The notes: a model not told the origin generated them from the letters alone. Shown: positions 25,297 to 35,263, numbered from the stretch's first letter. The stretch is DNA of 64,000 nt from Halovenus carboxidivorans (GCF_009831575.1 NZ_WUUT01000001.1:457345-521344), one strand, 5' to 3'. Program-made: numbers and translations.

Positions 25297-28050
25297 ATGG
25301 GAGCCCTCGACCGTCTCGCCGACGACGTGCCGTTCGACCCCGAGGCCGTCTCCGTCGACGACGAACACGTGTTGGACTCGCTCGAACCGGTCGTCCAGGA
25401 GTGGTGGATCGAACAGTTCGGCGAGTTCGTCCCCGAAAACGGCGGCTTCTTCACCCCGCCCCAGAAGGAGGCGATCCCGCTGATCGCGGAGGGGACGAAC
25501 ACGCTCGTCTGCTCGCCGACCGGCAGCGGCAAAACTCTAAGCTCATTCACAAGTATTATCAACGAACTGTTCCGCCGCGATCGGGCCGAGGGACTCGAAA
25601 ACAGCGTCTACTGTCTGTACATCTCGCCGCTGAAATCCCTGGCCAACGACATCCACCGGAACCTGGAGGTGCCCCTGGAGGGCATCACGGAGAAACTCGA
25701 CGAGCGCGGCGAGGACGTCGAGATCCGCCACGCGATCCGCCACGGCGACACCAGCGACAGCGAGCGCCAGGCGATGCTCGAGACGACGCCGCACATCCTC
25801 AACACGACGCCCGAGACCCTCGCAATCTTGCTCAACTCCCCGAAGTTCCGGGAGAAGCTTCGCACGGTGGAGTACGTCATCGTCGACGAGATCCACAGCC
25901 TCGCGGAGAACAAACGCGGCACGCACCTGTCGGTCTCCTTAGAGCGACTCGAAGCCCTCGCCGAGACGTCGCCGACCCGCATCGGCTGTTCGGCGACGGT
26001 CGAACCGCTGGACACCATCGCCGAGTTTCTGGTCGGCTACGAGTCCGCCGAGACAGACAGTCCCACCGACGAGGACCGCCAGCCCCGCGAGTACGAAATC
26101 GTCGATACCCGCTTCGTCCGGGATTTCGACATGGAGTTGCGCTGTCCGACCGACGATCTGATCAACACGCCGGCGGGTGTCGTCAACGACCGTTTCTACG
26201 AGGAGTTGGACGACCTGATCAAAAGCCACACGAACACGCTCGTGTTCACGAACACGCGTTCGGGTGCCGAACGCGTCCTGCACAACCTCCGCGAGCGGTT
26301 CGACGGCTACGACGAGGACAACTCCGGCTGTCACCACGGTAGCCTCTCGAAGGAGCGCCGCCAGGAGATCGAATCCAAACTCAAGGCCGGCGACCTCGAC
26401 GTGGTGACGACCTCGACCTCGCTGGAACTCGGCATCGACATGCCCGACCTGGATCTGGTCGTCCAGGTCGGCTCACCCAAGTCCGTCGCCGCCTTGCTCC
26501 AGCGGGTCGGCCGCGCCGGCCACCAACTCGGCGAGACCGTCACCGGCCGGGTGTTCGCGCTGGATCGGGACGAACTCGTCGAGTGTGCCGTGATGCTCAA
26601 GAAGGCCGAGGAGGGTTTCGTCGACCGCGTGTTCGTCCCCGAGAACGCACAGGATGTCGCCACACAGCACGTCTACGGGATGGCGATCACCGGCCCGCGG
26701 CCGGAGGCCGAGATCCGGTCGATCCTCACCAGCGCCTATCCCTACCGCAACTACGGTGACGACCAGTGGGAACAGCTCTGTCGGTATCTCACCGCCTCCT
26801 ACGACGGGATGGAGGACAAGAACGTCTACGCGAAAATCTGGCGGGACACGAACGACCCGCCGGACGGCGAGTTCCACTACGAGGAGTTCGATGTCGGCGA
26901 ACCGCTGATCGGCAAGCGCGGTCGCCTCGCCCGGGTCATCTACATGACCAACATCGGGACGATTCCGGACTCGTTCACCTGCGACGTCTTCACCCGCTCC
27001 GGCGACGAGTGGGTCGGCCAACTCGACGAGGAGTATCTGGACACCCTCGAACCGGGCGACGTGTTCGTCCTCGGCGGTGAGAACTTCGAGTACCGGTACC
27101 GGCGGGGATCGAAGGTCTACGTCGACCGGACCAGCGCCCGCCCGACGGTGCCGTCGTGGTTCTCCGAGCGACTGCCGCTGTCGTACGATCTCGGCCGGGA
27201 GATTCTGGCCTTCCAGGGCGACCTCTGTCGGCGGCTGCTCGACGGCGGGCGCTCGGAGGTCCGGGTCTGGCTCCGGCAGTTCCCGCTCGACGAACACAGC
27301 GTCCAGGCGATCACGCGGATGTTCGACGAGCAGATCCGCTACACCGGGACGAAAAGCGTCAGTACCGACGAACGGCTGGTGATCGAGGAAGAACTCGATC
27401 ACAACGAGTACGAGCGCCACTACTACGTCCACTCGAACTACGGCCGGCGGTTCAACGACGGCTTCTCGCGGCTGCTCGCCTACCACTGTGCCCAGGAGGC
27501 AAACGCCAACGTCCAAGTCGCGGTCGCCGACCACGGGTTCACGCTGTCGATGCCGCTGAACCGGAAAGTCGACATCGCGGGCATCGTCGAGGATCTGGAC
27601 CCGGCGGACGCCCGGGCCGACCTGCGGGCGAGTCTCGACGGAACGGATCTGCTCCAGCGGTACTTCCGCATCAACGCCACCCGCGCGCTGATGATCCTCA
27701 AACGGTACAAGGGCTACGAGAAGTCCGCGAGCGAACAACAGGTTTCGAGCGAGATGCTGCTGAGTTTCGCCGAAGAGCTGGACGATTTCGCGGTCATCGA
27801 CGAGACCTACCGCGAGATTCTGGAGGACAAACTCAACATCGACGGGATCGAATCGGTGCTCTCGGCCATCCAGGCCGGTGCGGTGAGCGTCGAGACCACC
27901 CGCGTCGAGTCCCCGTCGCCGAAGGCCTTCGGGTTGGCGACACTGATGGCCTCGGACGTGGTGCTCGCGGAGGACGAATCCGAAGTCCTCCAGGAGTTCC
28001 ACCAGCGCGTGCTGGAGGAAATCGAGGGCACGACAGAGGCAGAATCGTAG
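25297..28050 (+). CDS. Lhr-type superfamily 2 ATP-dependent helicase
   Basis: This 917-aa protein has a Q-motif region FFTPPQKEAIPLI, Walker A SPTGSGKT at 73 to 80, motif II DEIH at ~197, motif III SAT (GCSATVEPLD) and motifs V/VI with TSTSLELGIDMPDLDLVV and QRVGRAGH. After the helicase core come the winged-helix and Lhr-core domains (~450 to 900) typical of archaeal Lhr. The family unwinds DNA and DNA:RNA hybrids 3' to 5' in repair. Length fits Lhr-core. It ends with TAG; a small zinc-ribbon gene follows 41 bases later. Confidence 0.88.
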   Translation: MGALDRLADDVPFDPEAVSVDDEHVLDSLEPVVQEWWIEQFGEFVPENGGFFTPPQKEAIPLIAEGTNTLVCSPTGSGKTLSSFTSIINELFRRDRAEGLENSVYCLYISPLKSLANDIHRNLEVPLEGITEKLDERGEDVEIRHAIRHGDTSDSERQAMLETTPHILNTTPETLAILLNSPKFREKLRTVEYVIVDEIHSLAENKRGTHLSVSLERLEALAETSPTRIGCSATVEPLDTIAEFLVGYESAETDSPTDEDRQPREYEIVDTRFVRDFDMELRCPTDDLINTPAGVVNDRFYEELDDLIKSHTNTLVFTNTRSGAERVLHNLRERFDGYDEDNSGCHHGSLSKERRQEIESKLKAGDLDVVTTSTSLELGIDMPDLDLVVQVGSPKSVAALLQRVGRAGHQLGETVTGRVFALDRDELVECAVMLKKAEEGFVDRVFVPENAQDVATQHVYGMAITGPRPEAEIRSILTSAYPYRNYGDDQWEQLCRYLTASYDGMEDKNVYAKIWRDTNDPPDGEFHYEEFDVGEPLIGKRGRLARVIYMTNIGTIPDSFTCDVFTRSGDEWVGQLDEEYLDTLEPGDVFVLGGENFEYRYRRGSKVYVDRTSARPTVPSWFSERLPLSYDLGREILAFQGDLCRRLLDGGRSEVRVWLRQFPLDEHSVQAITRMFDEQIRYTGTKSVSTDERLVIEEELDHNEYERHYYVHSNYGRRFNDGFSRLLAYHCAQEANANVQVAVADHGFTLSMPLNRKVDIAGIVEDLDPADARADLRASLDGTDLLQRYFRINATRALMILKRYKGYEKSASEQQVSSEMLLSFAEELDDFAVIDETYREILEDKLNIDGIESVLSAIQAGAVSVETTRVESPSPKAFGLATLMASDVVLAEDESEVLQEFHQRVLEEIEGTTEAES

Positions 28051-28091
28051 GGCCACGACAGGTTTACCCCTCGGAATCCCTCAGTATCGGT

Positions 28092-28301
28092 GTGCTCTCG
28101 AAACTGCTCAACTACATCCGGGGCCGCTTCCGGAGTCGGAAGAGCAACGCCGAAATGAACCCGACCGAGGTGGCGCAGTACGGCGAGTCGGTCAACTATC
28201 TGCCCTGTCCGGAGTGTGGCGAAGGAAACCTGGAGTACGACCCCGACGCTGGCGCGCCGAAGTGTACGGCCTGCGGGGCCGTCGACGACGGCCCGGAGTG
28301 A
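28092..28301 (+). CDS. Small zinc-ribbon protein, 69 aa
   Basis: The frame opens at a GTG (28092), giving an amphipathic basic N-terminus (LSKLLNYIRGRFRSRK). Then comes a zinc ribbon with CPECGEGN and CTACGAVDD, four Cys as two CxxC pairs. An internal ATG at 28155 would leave only the ribbon. It lies 41 bases after the Lhr gene and is convergent with uspA, whose stop is one base away. Function unknown; possibly nucleic-acid binding. Confidence 0.65.
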   Translation: MLSKLLNYIRGRFRSRKSNAEMNPTEVAQYGESVNYLPCPECGEGNLEYDPDAGAPKCTACGAVDDGPE

Positions 28302-28302
28302 G

Positions 28303-28701
28303 TTACATCTCCTCGTTCGGGCTACAGACCAGCACCGACCGCTCCGTGTTGAGGATCACGTCCTGGGTGACGCTCCCGAAGACGACCTTCCCGGTCGGTG
28401 AGCGTTTCCGCCCGGAGATACAGATCGCATCCGCGTCGATGTCGTCCGCGTGAGCGACGATCTGCTGGGCCGGGTCGCCACCCTCGCCCTGGACGGTCAC
28501 GTCGACGCCCGCTTCCTCCAGAATCTCTTTCGCCCGTCGGATCGATCCCATCTGCTGGGCGGTTGCCCCCTCGGGATTCTCCTCGAAGACGTGCAACAGA
28601 TCGACCGACAGATCGTCGGTCTCAAGGAGGTCGAGCACCGTCTCTGCCTGTGATTTCGCGCGGGACTCGTCTTCGTCGATAGACAACAAGACGCGTGTCA
28701 T
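28303..28701 (-). CDS. UspA-family universal stress protein
   Basis: This 132-aa protein starts at ATG 28701, placed by the TATA box ~26 bases upstream. It follows the Usp pattern: MTRVLLSIDEDES at the start, a helix with AETVLDLL, LHVFEEN in strand 2, and ISGRKRSPTGKVVFGSVTQD, which fits the ATP-binding GxxGxxxxGS loop of the ATP-binding branch only loosely (G-K-V-FGS). It ends in a strand SVLVCSP. Single-domain Usp proteins form dimers in the cytoplasm. Confidence 0.85.
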   Translation of the reverse strand: MTRVLLSIDEDESRAKSQAETVLDLLETDDLSVDLLHVFEENPEGATAQQMGSIRRAKEILEEAGVDVTVQGEGGDPAQQIVAHADDIDADAICISGRKRSPTGKVVFGSVTQDVILNTERSVLVCSPNEEM

Positions 28702-28723
28702 ACCTTGGGTCTCTGTCCCCAGG

Positions 28724-28732
28724 AATAAAAAA
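28724..28732 (-). promoter_or_regulatory. TATA box of the uspA-type gene
   Basis: On the minus strand TTTTTTATT is centred ~26 bases upstream of the ATG at 28701, predicting a leaderless transcript. Confidence 0.5.
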
Positions 28733-28735
28733 CGT

Positions 28736-29100
28736 AGCTCTGTTTCGGAGCGTCTGGAAACTCGATGACGTACACACCCCCACGACGACCGGTCCGGGAC
28801 ACCAGTGTCGGCTCTCCAGAACCGCACGAACTGATAACGTCACTACATCTTTTTTATTCTACGACTGTATTATTGAATTACGTGTACGTAGCGGCACCCC
28901 GGAGAGGGGGGAAACCACTACGACGAGATTCTCCGGATAGCCGCCACCGATAGACGTCGGCCCGAGGCAGTCGTCCCCGAGACGCCGACGCTGCCGACGG
29001 CGCGCGCGAAGCGACGACTCGCCTCGGGACGGTCGGGACTCCGGTCGTCGGCCCCGATACGGCATCGCACTCACAACTGAGACGGATTCCCATCACATCC
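28736..29100. other. Intergenic region upstream of the acyl-CoA synthetase gene
   Basis: There are 365 bases between divergent uspA and acyl-CoA synthetase genes. An AT-rich patch at 28850 to 28880 (CATCTTTTTTATTC...TATTATTGAATTACG) could hold promoter elements. The rest is GC-rich with no open frame that looks coding. Confidence 0.5.
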
Positions 29101-30804
29101 ATGACACACAGCGATCACACCACGGAGGCGCACAACCTGCCAGACTACGACACCGTTCGCGAGGAGTTCGCGTGGACGGAGCTGTACGACGCCGCCGACT
29201 GGGACGCTCCCGATTCGCTCAACATCGCCCACGAGACCTGCGACCGCCACGCCACGGACCGCGGGACGGTCGCGCTGTATCACGTCGACACCGAGGGTGA
29301 ACTCACGACGGTCCCGTACTGGGAACTGGCCGAGCGATCCGATCGCTTTGCGAACGTACTCGACGGGTTGGGCGTCGAGTCCGGCGACCGGGTGTTCACC
29401 TACATGCCCCGGATTCCGGAACACTACGTCGCGCTGATCGGGACGCTGAAATACGGTGCGGTGTTCGGTGGCATCAACGAGCGGTTCGGACCGGACGGCA
29501 TCAGTTTCCGACTCGACGACTGCGACGCGACGACGGTCATCACAACCAGCGACAACCGCGAGACGGTCGAAGCGGCGCTTGAGGACGTGCCGAGCGTCGA
29601 GAACGTCGTCGTCGTCGACCGGGAGGACGGGAGTCTGCGCGACGGCGACATCGATTTCCACGACGCCGTCGACGACGCGGACCGACAGTTCGAGGCCGCC
29701 GAGACGAGCGGCGACGACGACGCCCTGCTGTATTATACGAGCGGCACGACCGGCCGGGCGAAAGGCGTCCTGCACAAACACCGCTGGATCGCCGGCGTCG
29801 CGGCCACACAGAAGTACTCCGTCGATCTGCAGGACGGCGACCTCTACTGGTCGACGGCCGACCTCGGTTGGCTGACCGGCCCGATCAACACCCTCGGCGC
29901 CTGGTTCTGGGGGGCGTCGCTGTTCACCTACGAGGGCGAGTTCGAGCCGGAGGCGTGGGTGGACCTCCTCGACCGGTTCCCGATCACGGTGCTGTTCTCG
30001 GTGCCGACCGCGTACCGGATGCTCCGCGAGCACGACGACCTGTTCGCGGACGCCGATCTCGACCTGCGGCAGGCGCTGTCCATCGGTGAGCCACTCTCGC
30101 CCGGCGTCGTCACCTGGGGCGAACAGACGCTTGACGTGACCATCCTCGACACCTACGGCCAGACAGAGACCGGGAACATGATCATCAACAACTACCCGAC
30201 CATGGAAGTCCGGCCGGGGAGCATGGGCCGACCGCTGCCCGGCATCGAGGCCGCCGTCGTCGACCCCGACACCGGAGAGACCCTCCCACCCGGCGAGACC
30301 GGACAGATCGCCGAACGGCCGACGTTTCCGTGCTTCTTCGCGGAGTACTGGGAGCAACCCGAGAAGACCGCCGACTGCTTCGTCGACGGCCCGGACGGCG
30401 AGTGGTACCTCTCCGGCGACCTGGGTCGGATCGACGAGGACGGCTACTTCTGGTTCGAGGGCCGGGCCGACGACGTGATCATCTCCTCGGGCTACCGGAT
30501 CGGTCCCTTCGAGGTGGAGTCCGCGCTGGGCGAACACGAGGCCGTCGCCGAGGCCGCCGTCGTCCCCAAACCCGACGAACAGCGCGGCAACATCGTGAAG
30601 GCCTACGTCGTCCCGAGCCAGGGGACCGACCCGGACGAGGAGACCAAGGCGGACATCAAAGAGTCGATCAAGACCGAGCTGGCCGCCCACGAGTACCCCC
30701 GCGAGATCGAGTTTATCGACGAACTCCCGAAGACGGTCACCGGGAAGATCCGCCGCACGGAGCTTCGCGACCGGACGGAGTCCGAGGCACAGACGGCCGA
30801 CTGA
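29101..30804 (+). CDS. AMP-forming acyl-CoA (acetate-type) synthetase
   Basis: This 567-aa ANL-family enzyme has the P-loop-like YTSGTTGRAKGV near residue 210, DTYGQTET near 350, the hinge region SGDLGRIDEDGYFWFEGRADD near 440, and the catalytic Lys in PKTVTGKIRR near 543. The GWLTGP and WFWGASLF stretches in the substrate pocket resemble acetyl/propionyl-CoA synthetases rather than long-chain enzymes. It is shorter than canonical Acs (~650 aa) because the N-terminal part is reduced, similar to the short-chain acyl-CoA synthetases of archaea. Substrate is inferred only. It is convergent with the Dna2-type gene, two bases apart. Confidence 0.85.
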   Translation: MTHSDHTTEAHNLPDYDTVREEFAWTELYDAADWDAPDSLNIAHETCDRHATDRGTVALYHVDTEGELTTVPYWELAERSDRFANVLDGLGVESGDRVFTYMPRIPEHYVALIGTLKYGAVFGGINERFGPDGISFRLDDCDATTVITTSDNRETVEAALEDVPSVENVVVVDREDGSLRDGDIDFHDAVDDADRQFEAAETSGDDDALLYYTSGTTGRAKGVLHKHRWIAGVAATQKYSVDLQDGDLYWSTADLGWLTGPINTLGAWFWGASLFTYEGEFEPEAWVDLLDRFPITVLFSVPTAYRMLREHDDLFADADLDLRQALSIGEPLSPGVVTWGEQTLDVTILDTYGQTETGNMIINNYPTMEVRPGSMGRPLPGIEAAVVDPDTGETLPPGETGQIAERPTFPCFFAEYWEQPEKTADCFVDGPDGEWYLSGDLGRIDEDGYFWFEGRADDVIISSGYRIGPFEVESALGEHEAVAEAAVVPKPDEQRGNIVKAYVVPSQGTDPDEETKADIKESIKTELAAHEYPREIEFIDELPKTVTGKIRRTELRDRTESEAQTAD

Positions 30805-30806
30805 GG

Positions 30807-33473
30807 CTACCGCGCCCACTCGACCATCCGCTCGTAGGTCTCGTCGGTCGACAGCGCCGCGGCGTCGCCGACGAGCACGAGCGATTTCTTGGCCCGGGTG
30901 AGGGCGACGTTCATCCGCCGGTAGTCCTCGAAGATCGGTCCCTCCAGCGAGCCGGTCGCGACGAAGGAGACGACGATGACCTCCTTGCTCGACCCCTGGA
31001 ACCGGTCGACCGTATCGACCGCGACGCCCGGCGGGAGCCGCTGGCCGATCTCGGCGACCTGCGCCCGGAACGGGGCGATGACACCGATCTCCTCGGCCGG
31101 CACGCCCGCCTGTCGGAACGCGCCGACCGTCTCGACGATTGTTTTCGCCTCCTCGGGGTTCGTGTTGCCCTGTTGGCTCCCGCCGGGATCGACGAACGCG
31201 ACGGAATCCCGCAGGTGACTCGGCAGGTCGGACAGCGAGACGCCGTCGAGGTCGTCGATCCGCTGGGCCGCGACCGCGCCCGTCGCCGGGCGCAGCTGTC
31301 CGTCGTAGAACTCCCGGGACGGGAACGCCTGGATCCGCTGGGCCATGCGGTACTGCTGGTCGAGTAACGTCGCCGCCTCGGGGTAGGTCTCGACGAGCCG
31401 CTGGAACAGCGACCGGTCCAGATCCGCCTCGGACTGGACGACCGGCGGCAACTGGTGGTGGTCACCGACGAGGACGAACCGCTCCGCGAGCGCGACGGCC
31501 GCGAGCGTCCCCGGTTCGGTCAGTTGGCCGGCCTCGTCGACGACGGCCACGTCGAAGGACTGTGTTCGCAACGCTCGGGAGCCACAGGTCGCGGTCGTCG
31601 CCGCGACGACGTCCGCAGACTCCAGGGCGTCCGCACAGGCCGCGGGATCGCCGGACTGGTCGAGACGATATGACTGCATGTCCGCCCGGACGCCGCTCTC
31701 GGTCCCGACCCGGACCATCCCGGTCAGCCCCTGCTCCTCCAGCGCCTCCAGGGCGTTGTCGACCGCGCGGTTCGTGAACGCGGAGACGAGCACGCGCTCG
31801 CCGCGGTCGACTAACTCCTCGACCAGCGTCGCCAGCGTGTACGTCTTGCCGGTCCCCGGGGGGCCGTGGATCAGCGCGAAGTCCTCGGCGCCGACGGCTT
31901 TGCGGATCGCTTCGTCCTGTGCGGGGTTGTTGTCGATGATCGTCTCCTCGACGGTCTCGAACGCGGGTTCGCGGCGCTCGAACAGCGGATCCTTCCACTC
32001 CGGCGGCTGCGTCAAGATGCCGTCGTGCAGCGCCGTCAACAGCCGATCCGTCGAGAGTTCGGAGGGGTAAATATCGAGCCGCCGCAGTTCGACTGGCTCG
32101 TCCGCGGTGACGACAATTTCGTCGCCGCCGCCACCGAGCCGTTCGACCCGAGCGAGTTCGGCGTTCCCGCCGACCGGATCGCCGTCGCTCGCCAACACCA
32201 GATCCCCGACCCGGATCTTCGAGACGGCACCCGTCCCCCTCGCGCGGAGTTCCCAGCGGCCGTCGTCGAGTTCGGTCGTCTCCGCGGGTTCGAGTCCGAC
32301 CAGCGCGCGGTCGTCGTCGGCCCGCTCCTCGGGGCTCTGCTCCCAGAGCTTGGCGTATTCGCGGTGAATCGCCCGCCGCTCGGTCTCGATGGCCTCGTAA
32401 AAGCGCTCGAAGTACTGCTGTTCCTCTTCGGGCACCGCGGTGCCGACCGTCCCGGCTTTCGACTCCTGGCCGAGTCGGCCCGCGATGGCCATACAGCTGT
32501 CCTGCTCGAAACAGTACTCGCATCTGGCGTCGGCCTCGTACCCCGTGGGTACGTCGATGTCGTGTTCCATCGCCGCGAGTTCGTTCCGCGCCCGGAGCAC
32601 GAACTGCAGGAACCCGTGGCTGATCGAGAAATCCTTCGCCGGCGAGAGATCACCGGACTCCTCGCTGCGGTCGACGGCGGCGTTTTTCGTATAGAGGAGC
32701 GTCCCCGTGTCGGGGTACTCGCCGCCGCGTTTCTCCCCCAGGACGAGCGCGTAGCAGGCGGCCTGAACCTTGTCCTGAAAGCGGGGGTCGCGGCTGGTGT
32801 TCTTGCCCGTTTTGAGCTCGACCGGCGCGCCCCGGCGGACGGCGTCGGCCCGTCCCTTGAGGCCGTACCGCTCGGAGACGAGCAGTTGCTCGGAACGCCA
32901 TTCGTCGCGTTCGGTCAGCGTCCCCTGCCGGAGCCACCCTTCGATCGCCTCGGCGTGCTGGCGCGCAGTCTCGCGCATCGCTTCGGGATCAGCGCCGAGC
33001 AGGCCGAGATCCAGTCCCGCTTCCTCGACCCGGCGGCTCACCGACTCCTCGACGCCGATCCCGCGCAACAGATCGCCGAAGACCTCGTGGATGATCGTCC
33101 CCTTGACCACCGGTTCGGCGAGTTCGGTCCCGCCGAGTTTGTTCAGGTAGTACATCCGGGGGCACTGTACCCACCCGCGGATGTCAGTCACGTCGACGAG
33201 AAAGCTCGGCTCGACGACGACCATCGTCCCCTCGCCGGTGGAGTACTGGGTCTCGCCGCGATACTCCCGTTCGTCGGCGTCGTAGACGGCCAGTTCCATC
33301 CCGGGTTCGAGATACGCTGCCGTTTCGGTCCACTTGCCCCACAGCGTCACCGTCGTCGGTTGGCCGGCGCCACGGTCCGGCCTGACCGTCAGTTCGCAGA
33401 GCTCGGAGTCGCCGTACTGCGTGTTGACGGTGCGTGGCTGCTCGACCTCGGTGACGACGCCGCGGATGTTCAC
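30807..33473 (-). CDS. Dna2-type nuclease-helicase (Cas4-like nuclease fused to SF1 helicase)
   Basis: From the GTG at 33473 the protein has 888 aa, starting NIRGVVTEVEQPRTVNTQYG, an OB-like opening. A RecB/Cas4-type nuclease follows (VQCPRMYYLNKLGG near 104; GLKGRADAV and VELKTGKN as the D and E/K residues), with a later Cys cluster CEYCFEQDSC that together with the first Cys should hold an iron-sulphur cluster. Then comes an SF1 helicase: GPPGTGKT near 534, DEAGQL, GDHHQLPPV, DQQYRM, DTVDRFQGSSKEV and VALTRAKK. Role: flap and end processing in replication and repair. An in-frame ATG at 33536 would add 21 residues but leaves only 30 bases to the divergent reductase gene, so I prefer the GTG. 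Confidence 0.85.
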   Translation of the reverse strand: MNIRGVVTEVEQPRTVNTQYGDSELCELTVRPDRGAGQPTTVTLWGKWTETAAYLEPGMELAVYDADEREYRGETQYSTGEGTMVVVEPSFLVDVTDIRGWVQCPRMYYLNKLGGTELAEPVVKGTIIHEVFGDLLRGIGVEESVSRRVEEAGLDLGLLGADPEAMRETARQHAEAIEGWLRQGTLTERDEWRSEQLLVSERYGLKGRADAVRRGAPVELKTGKNTSRDPRFQDKVQAACYALVLGEKRGGEYPDTGTLLYTKNAAVDRSEESGDLSPAKDFSISHGFLQFVLRARNELAAMEHDIDVPTGYEADARCEYCFEQDSCMAIAGRLGQESKAGTVGTAVPEEEQQYFERFYEAIETERRAIHREYAKLWEQSPEERADDDRALVGLEPAETTELDDGRWELRARGTGAVSKIRVGDLVLASDGDPVGGNAELARVERLGGGGDEIVVTADEPVELRRLDIYPSELSTDRLLTALHDGILTQPPEWKDPLFERREPAFETVEETIIDNNPAQDEAIRKAVGAEDFALIHGPPGTGKTYTLATLVEELVDRGERVLVSAFTNRAVDNALEALEEQGLTGMVRVGTESGVRADMQSYRLDQSGDPAACADALESADVVAATTATCGSRALRTQSFDVAVVDEAGQLTEPGTLAAVALAERFVLVGDHHQLPPVVQSEADLDRSLFQRLVETYPEAATLLDQQYRMAQRIQAFPSREFYDGQLRPATGAVAAQRIDDLDGVSLSDLPSHLRDSVAFVDPGGSQQGNTNPEEAKTIVETVGAFRQAGVPAEEIGVIAPFRAQVAEIGQRLPPGVAVDTVDRFQGSSKEVIVVSFVATGSLEGPIFEDYRRMNVALTRAKKSLVLVGDAAALSTDETYERMVEWAR

Positions 33474-33566
33474 GCACCGAGTCAGGGTCGCGGACCGAAA
33501 AACGCTGTCGGTCGGTGCGACTCCCTCAAGACTCATCAGGCTCCCGCGCCCAACGACGAGTATCGA

Positions 33567-34610
33567 ATGTCAGACGCGCCAATCAGACCACACGTCGACC
33601 AACACGACGCCATCGACGACCTCCCGCTGATCACCAAGACCGCCGAGGTGACCGAGGTCGAGCGGATGGACCGCGACCGCCGCGGCGAGGTCATCGAGGC
33701 GGCCAACCAGCACCTCCGCGACGCCGACCTGGCCAGAGCGTACGGACTGATCGACGGTCCGGAGGACTGGGAGCCGCTCGCCGACCGACTCGCCGCGGAC
33801 GGCCACGCCGACGTCGCCCGCCGCCTCAGCACGCTCATGCAGCGGTACGAACGGCCCAAGCCGATGCTGACCCGCGCCCGCTTCCGGGCCGACGAGGATG
33901 TCGACTTCGTCGCCGGCCAGTACATCGGCCTCCGGTACGGGAAGACCTCTCGGGCCTACTCCATCGCCAACTCCCCACACGAGGACGAACTGGAGATCTG
34001 TGTCCGCAGGGTGCCGGACGGAAAACTCTCGCCGAAACTCTGTGACGACCTCTCGGTGGGCGAGGAGGTGACGATCCGCGGCCCGTACGGCGAACTCGTT
34101 CTCAAGGAGCACTCGCCGCGAGATATCGTCTTTCTGGCGACCGGCACCGGCGTCGCCCCGCTGAAGGGCATGATCGATTATCTCTTCGAGACCGGCCGCG
34201 ACGAGTACGAGGGTGAGAAACGCGACGTGTGGCTGTTCCTCGGCGCGGCCTGGCAGGACGACCTGCCGTACCGGACGGCCTTTCGCGAGTACGAGCGCCG
34301 ACACGAGAACTTCCACTTCGTCCCGTGTCTCAGCCGCGAACTGTCGCTGTCGGAGTGGGACGGCGAGACCGACTACGTCCAGCACGCGCTGTTGAAACAC
34401 GCCGACGACGACAGCGTGACGACCGCGCTCGGCGAACGACTGGAACGCTGGCTCACCAAAGAGCCCGACTCGGGCGTCGACGCCCGGATCGACCCCTCGA
34501 ACATCGAGGTGTACGCCTGCGGGATCAACGCGATGGTCCACAGCCTCGTCAGAGCCGTCGAGCGCCTCGGTGTCCCCGACCTGTACATCGAGTCCGAAGG
34601 GTTCGGATAG
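33567..34610 (+). CDS. FAD/NAD(P)-binding ferredoxin-reductase-like protein
   Basis: This 347-aa protein starts at ATG 33567. The N-terminal ~95 residues are helical and without known motif. Then comes a ferredoxin-NADP reductase-type FAD domain with GQYIGLRYG and RAYSIANSP near 127 (the RxYS FAD motif), and an NAD(P) domain with IVFLATGTGVAPLKGM near 190 and a C-terminal VYACGINAMV (CGxxxM). It probably moves electrons between NAD(P)H and an iron-sulphur or flavin partner. The final aromatic residue is absent; it ends ESEGFG. Confidence 0.8.
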   Translation: MSDAPIRPHVDQHDAIDDLPLITKTAEVTEVERMDRDRRGEVIEAANQHLRDADLARAYGLIDGPEDWEPLADRLAADGHADVARRLSTLMQRYERPKPMLTRARFRADEDVDFVAGQYIGLRYGKTSRAYSIANSPHEDELEICVRRVPDGKLSPKLCDDLSVGEEVTIRGPYGELVLKEHSPRDIVFLATGTGVAPLKGMIDYLFETGRDEYEGEKRDVWLFLGAAWQDDLPYRTAFREYERRHENFHFVPCLSRELSLSEWDGETDYVQHALLKHADDDSVTTALGERLERWLTKEPDSGVDARIDPSNIEVYACGINAMVHSLVRAVERLGVPDLYIESEGFG

Positions 34611-34759
34611 CCACGGCGACCTCCTCACTTCTCGAACCCGCCGGCCGTACGAAGACGGCGGGCCGGTATCCGCGCCGGAGCTGGTGTACAGTTGTTCAGT
34701 GGCCTCGGTTCGGCGTTACATTGATATCAGATAACCACGTAGCTTGAGAGTGTCACACA

Positions 34760-34933
34760 ATGTCGATGGGTGCATACGACGACGAGGAGCACGAACGTCG
34801 CGAACGGAAAAACAGCGAAGTCGACGCTAGCTTCGACGACGACCGCCACCAGTACCGCGGAGAAGTAGAGTACGACGGCGACGAGTCGACAGAGGAGCTC
34901 CTCGACCAGTTCGAGCAGATTCAGGACAGCTGA
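34760..34933 (+). CDS. Small acidic haloarchaeal protein, 57 aa (DUF5786-like)
   Basis: ATG at 34760; MSMGAYDDEEHERRERKNS opens the protein, followed by SFDDDRHQYRGEVEYD and a C-terminal helix EELLDQFEQIQDS. This matches from memory a widespread haloarchaeal family of ~57 aa annotated DUF5786. It is extremely acidic, cytoplasmic and without known function. A TATA-like CATTGATATCAG lies ~35 bases upstream. Confidence 0.7.
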   Translation: MSMGAYDDEEHERRERKNSEVDASFDDDRHQYRGEVEYDGDESTEELLDQFEQIQDS

Positions 34934-34978
34934 TTTCTGCGTCGCGGACGGCGACGAGTCTCGCCGGCTACCGCGCCG

Positions 34979-35263
34979 CTACGCCGAAGCGCGTGTCCCG
35001 AGCGGCTCGAGACACTCCCCGCAGTAGCGGTAACTACTGTCGACGACCGACCCGCAGTGGAGACAGCGGACCCGGTCGTCGTCGAGCAGCGGCCCGTACT
35101 CGACCTCAGATTCGTCTTCCTCGGTCGGCCCGTACAGCGTTCGGACTCCCGGACGGGGCCGGTTGATCGGTTCGAGTTCGTCCTCGCTCCGGAACAGCGG
35201 CTCGGCGAGAAACCCGGCGGCAAGGACGACAAATGCACCTCCTGCCAGCGCGAGTACCTCCAT
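34979..35263 (-). CDS. Membrane-anchored zinc-ribbon protein
   Basis: This 94-aa protein has one N-terminal membrane segment (VLALAGGAFVVLAAGFLAEP), a linker with NRPRPGVRTLYGPTEEDESE, and a C-terminal zinc ribbon RCLHCGSVVDSSYRYCGEC with two CxxC pairs. The ribbon should face the cytoplasm. Such small membrane zinc ribbons are common in haloarchaea and uncharacterised. Confidence 0.7.
   Translation of the reverse strand: MEVLALAGGAFVVLAAGFLAEPLFRSEDELEPINRPRPGVRTLYGPTEEDESEVEYGPLLDDDRVRCLHCGSVVDSSYRYCGECLEPLGTRASA

Noticed and set aside
29071-30819. Long open frame antisense to the acyl-CoA synthetase
   Set aside because: High GC at third positions keeps the opposite strand open. It has no family motif and the sense gene is certain. 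The same holds for long antisense frames over the Lhr, copA, glyS, serA and mrp genes.
31866-33566. Continuous frame from inside the Dna2-type gene into the reductase, suggesting a 914-aa fusion
   Set aside because: The first ~570 residues are the antisense of the Dna2-type gene. The reductase has its own start at 33567.
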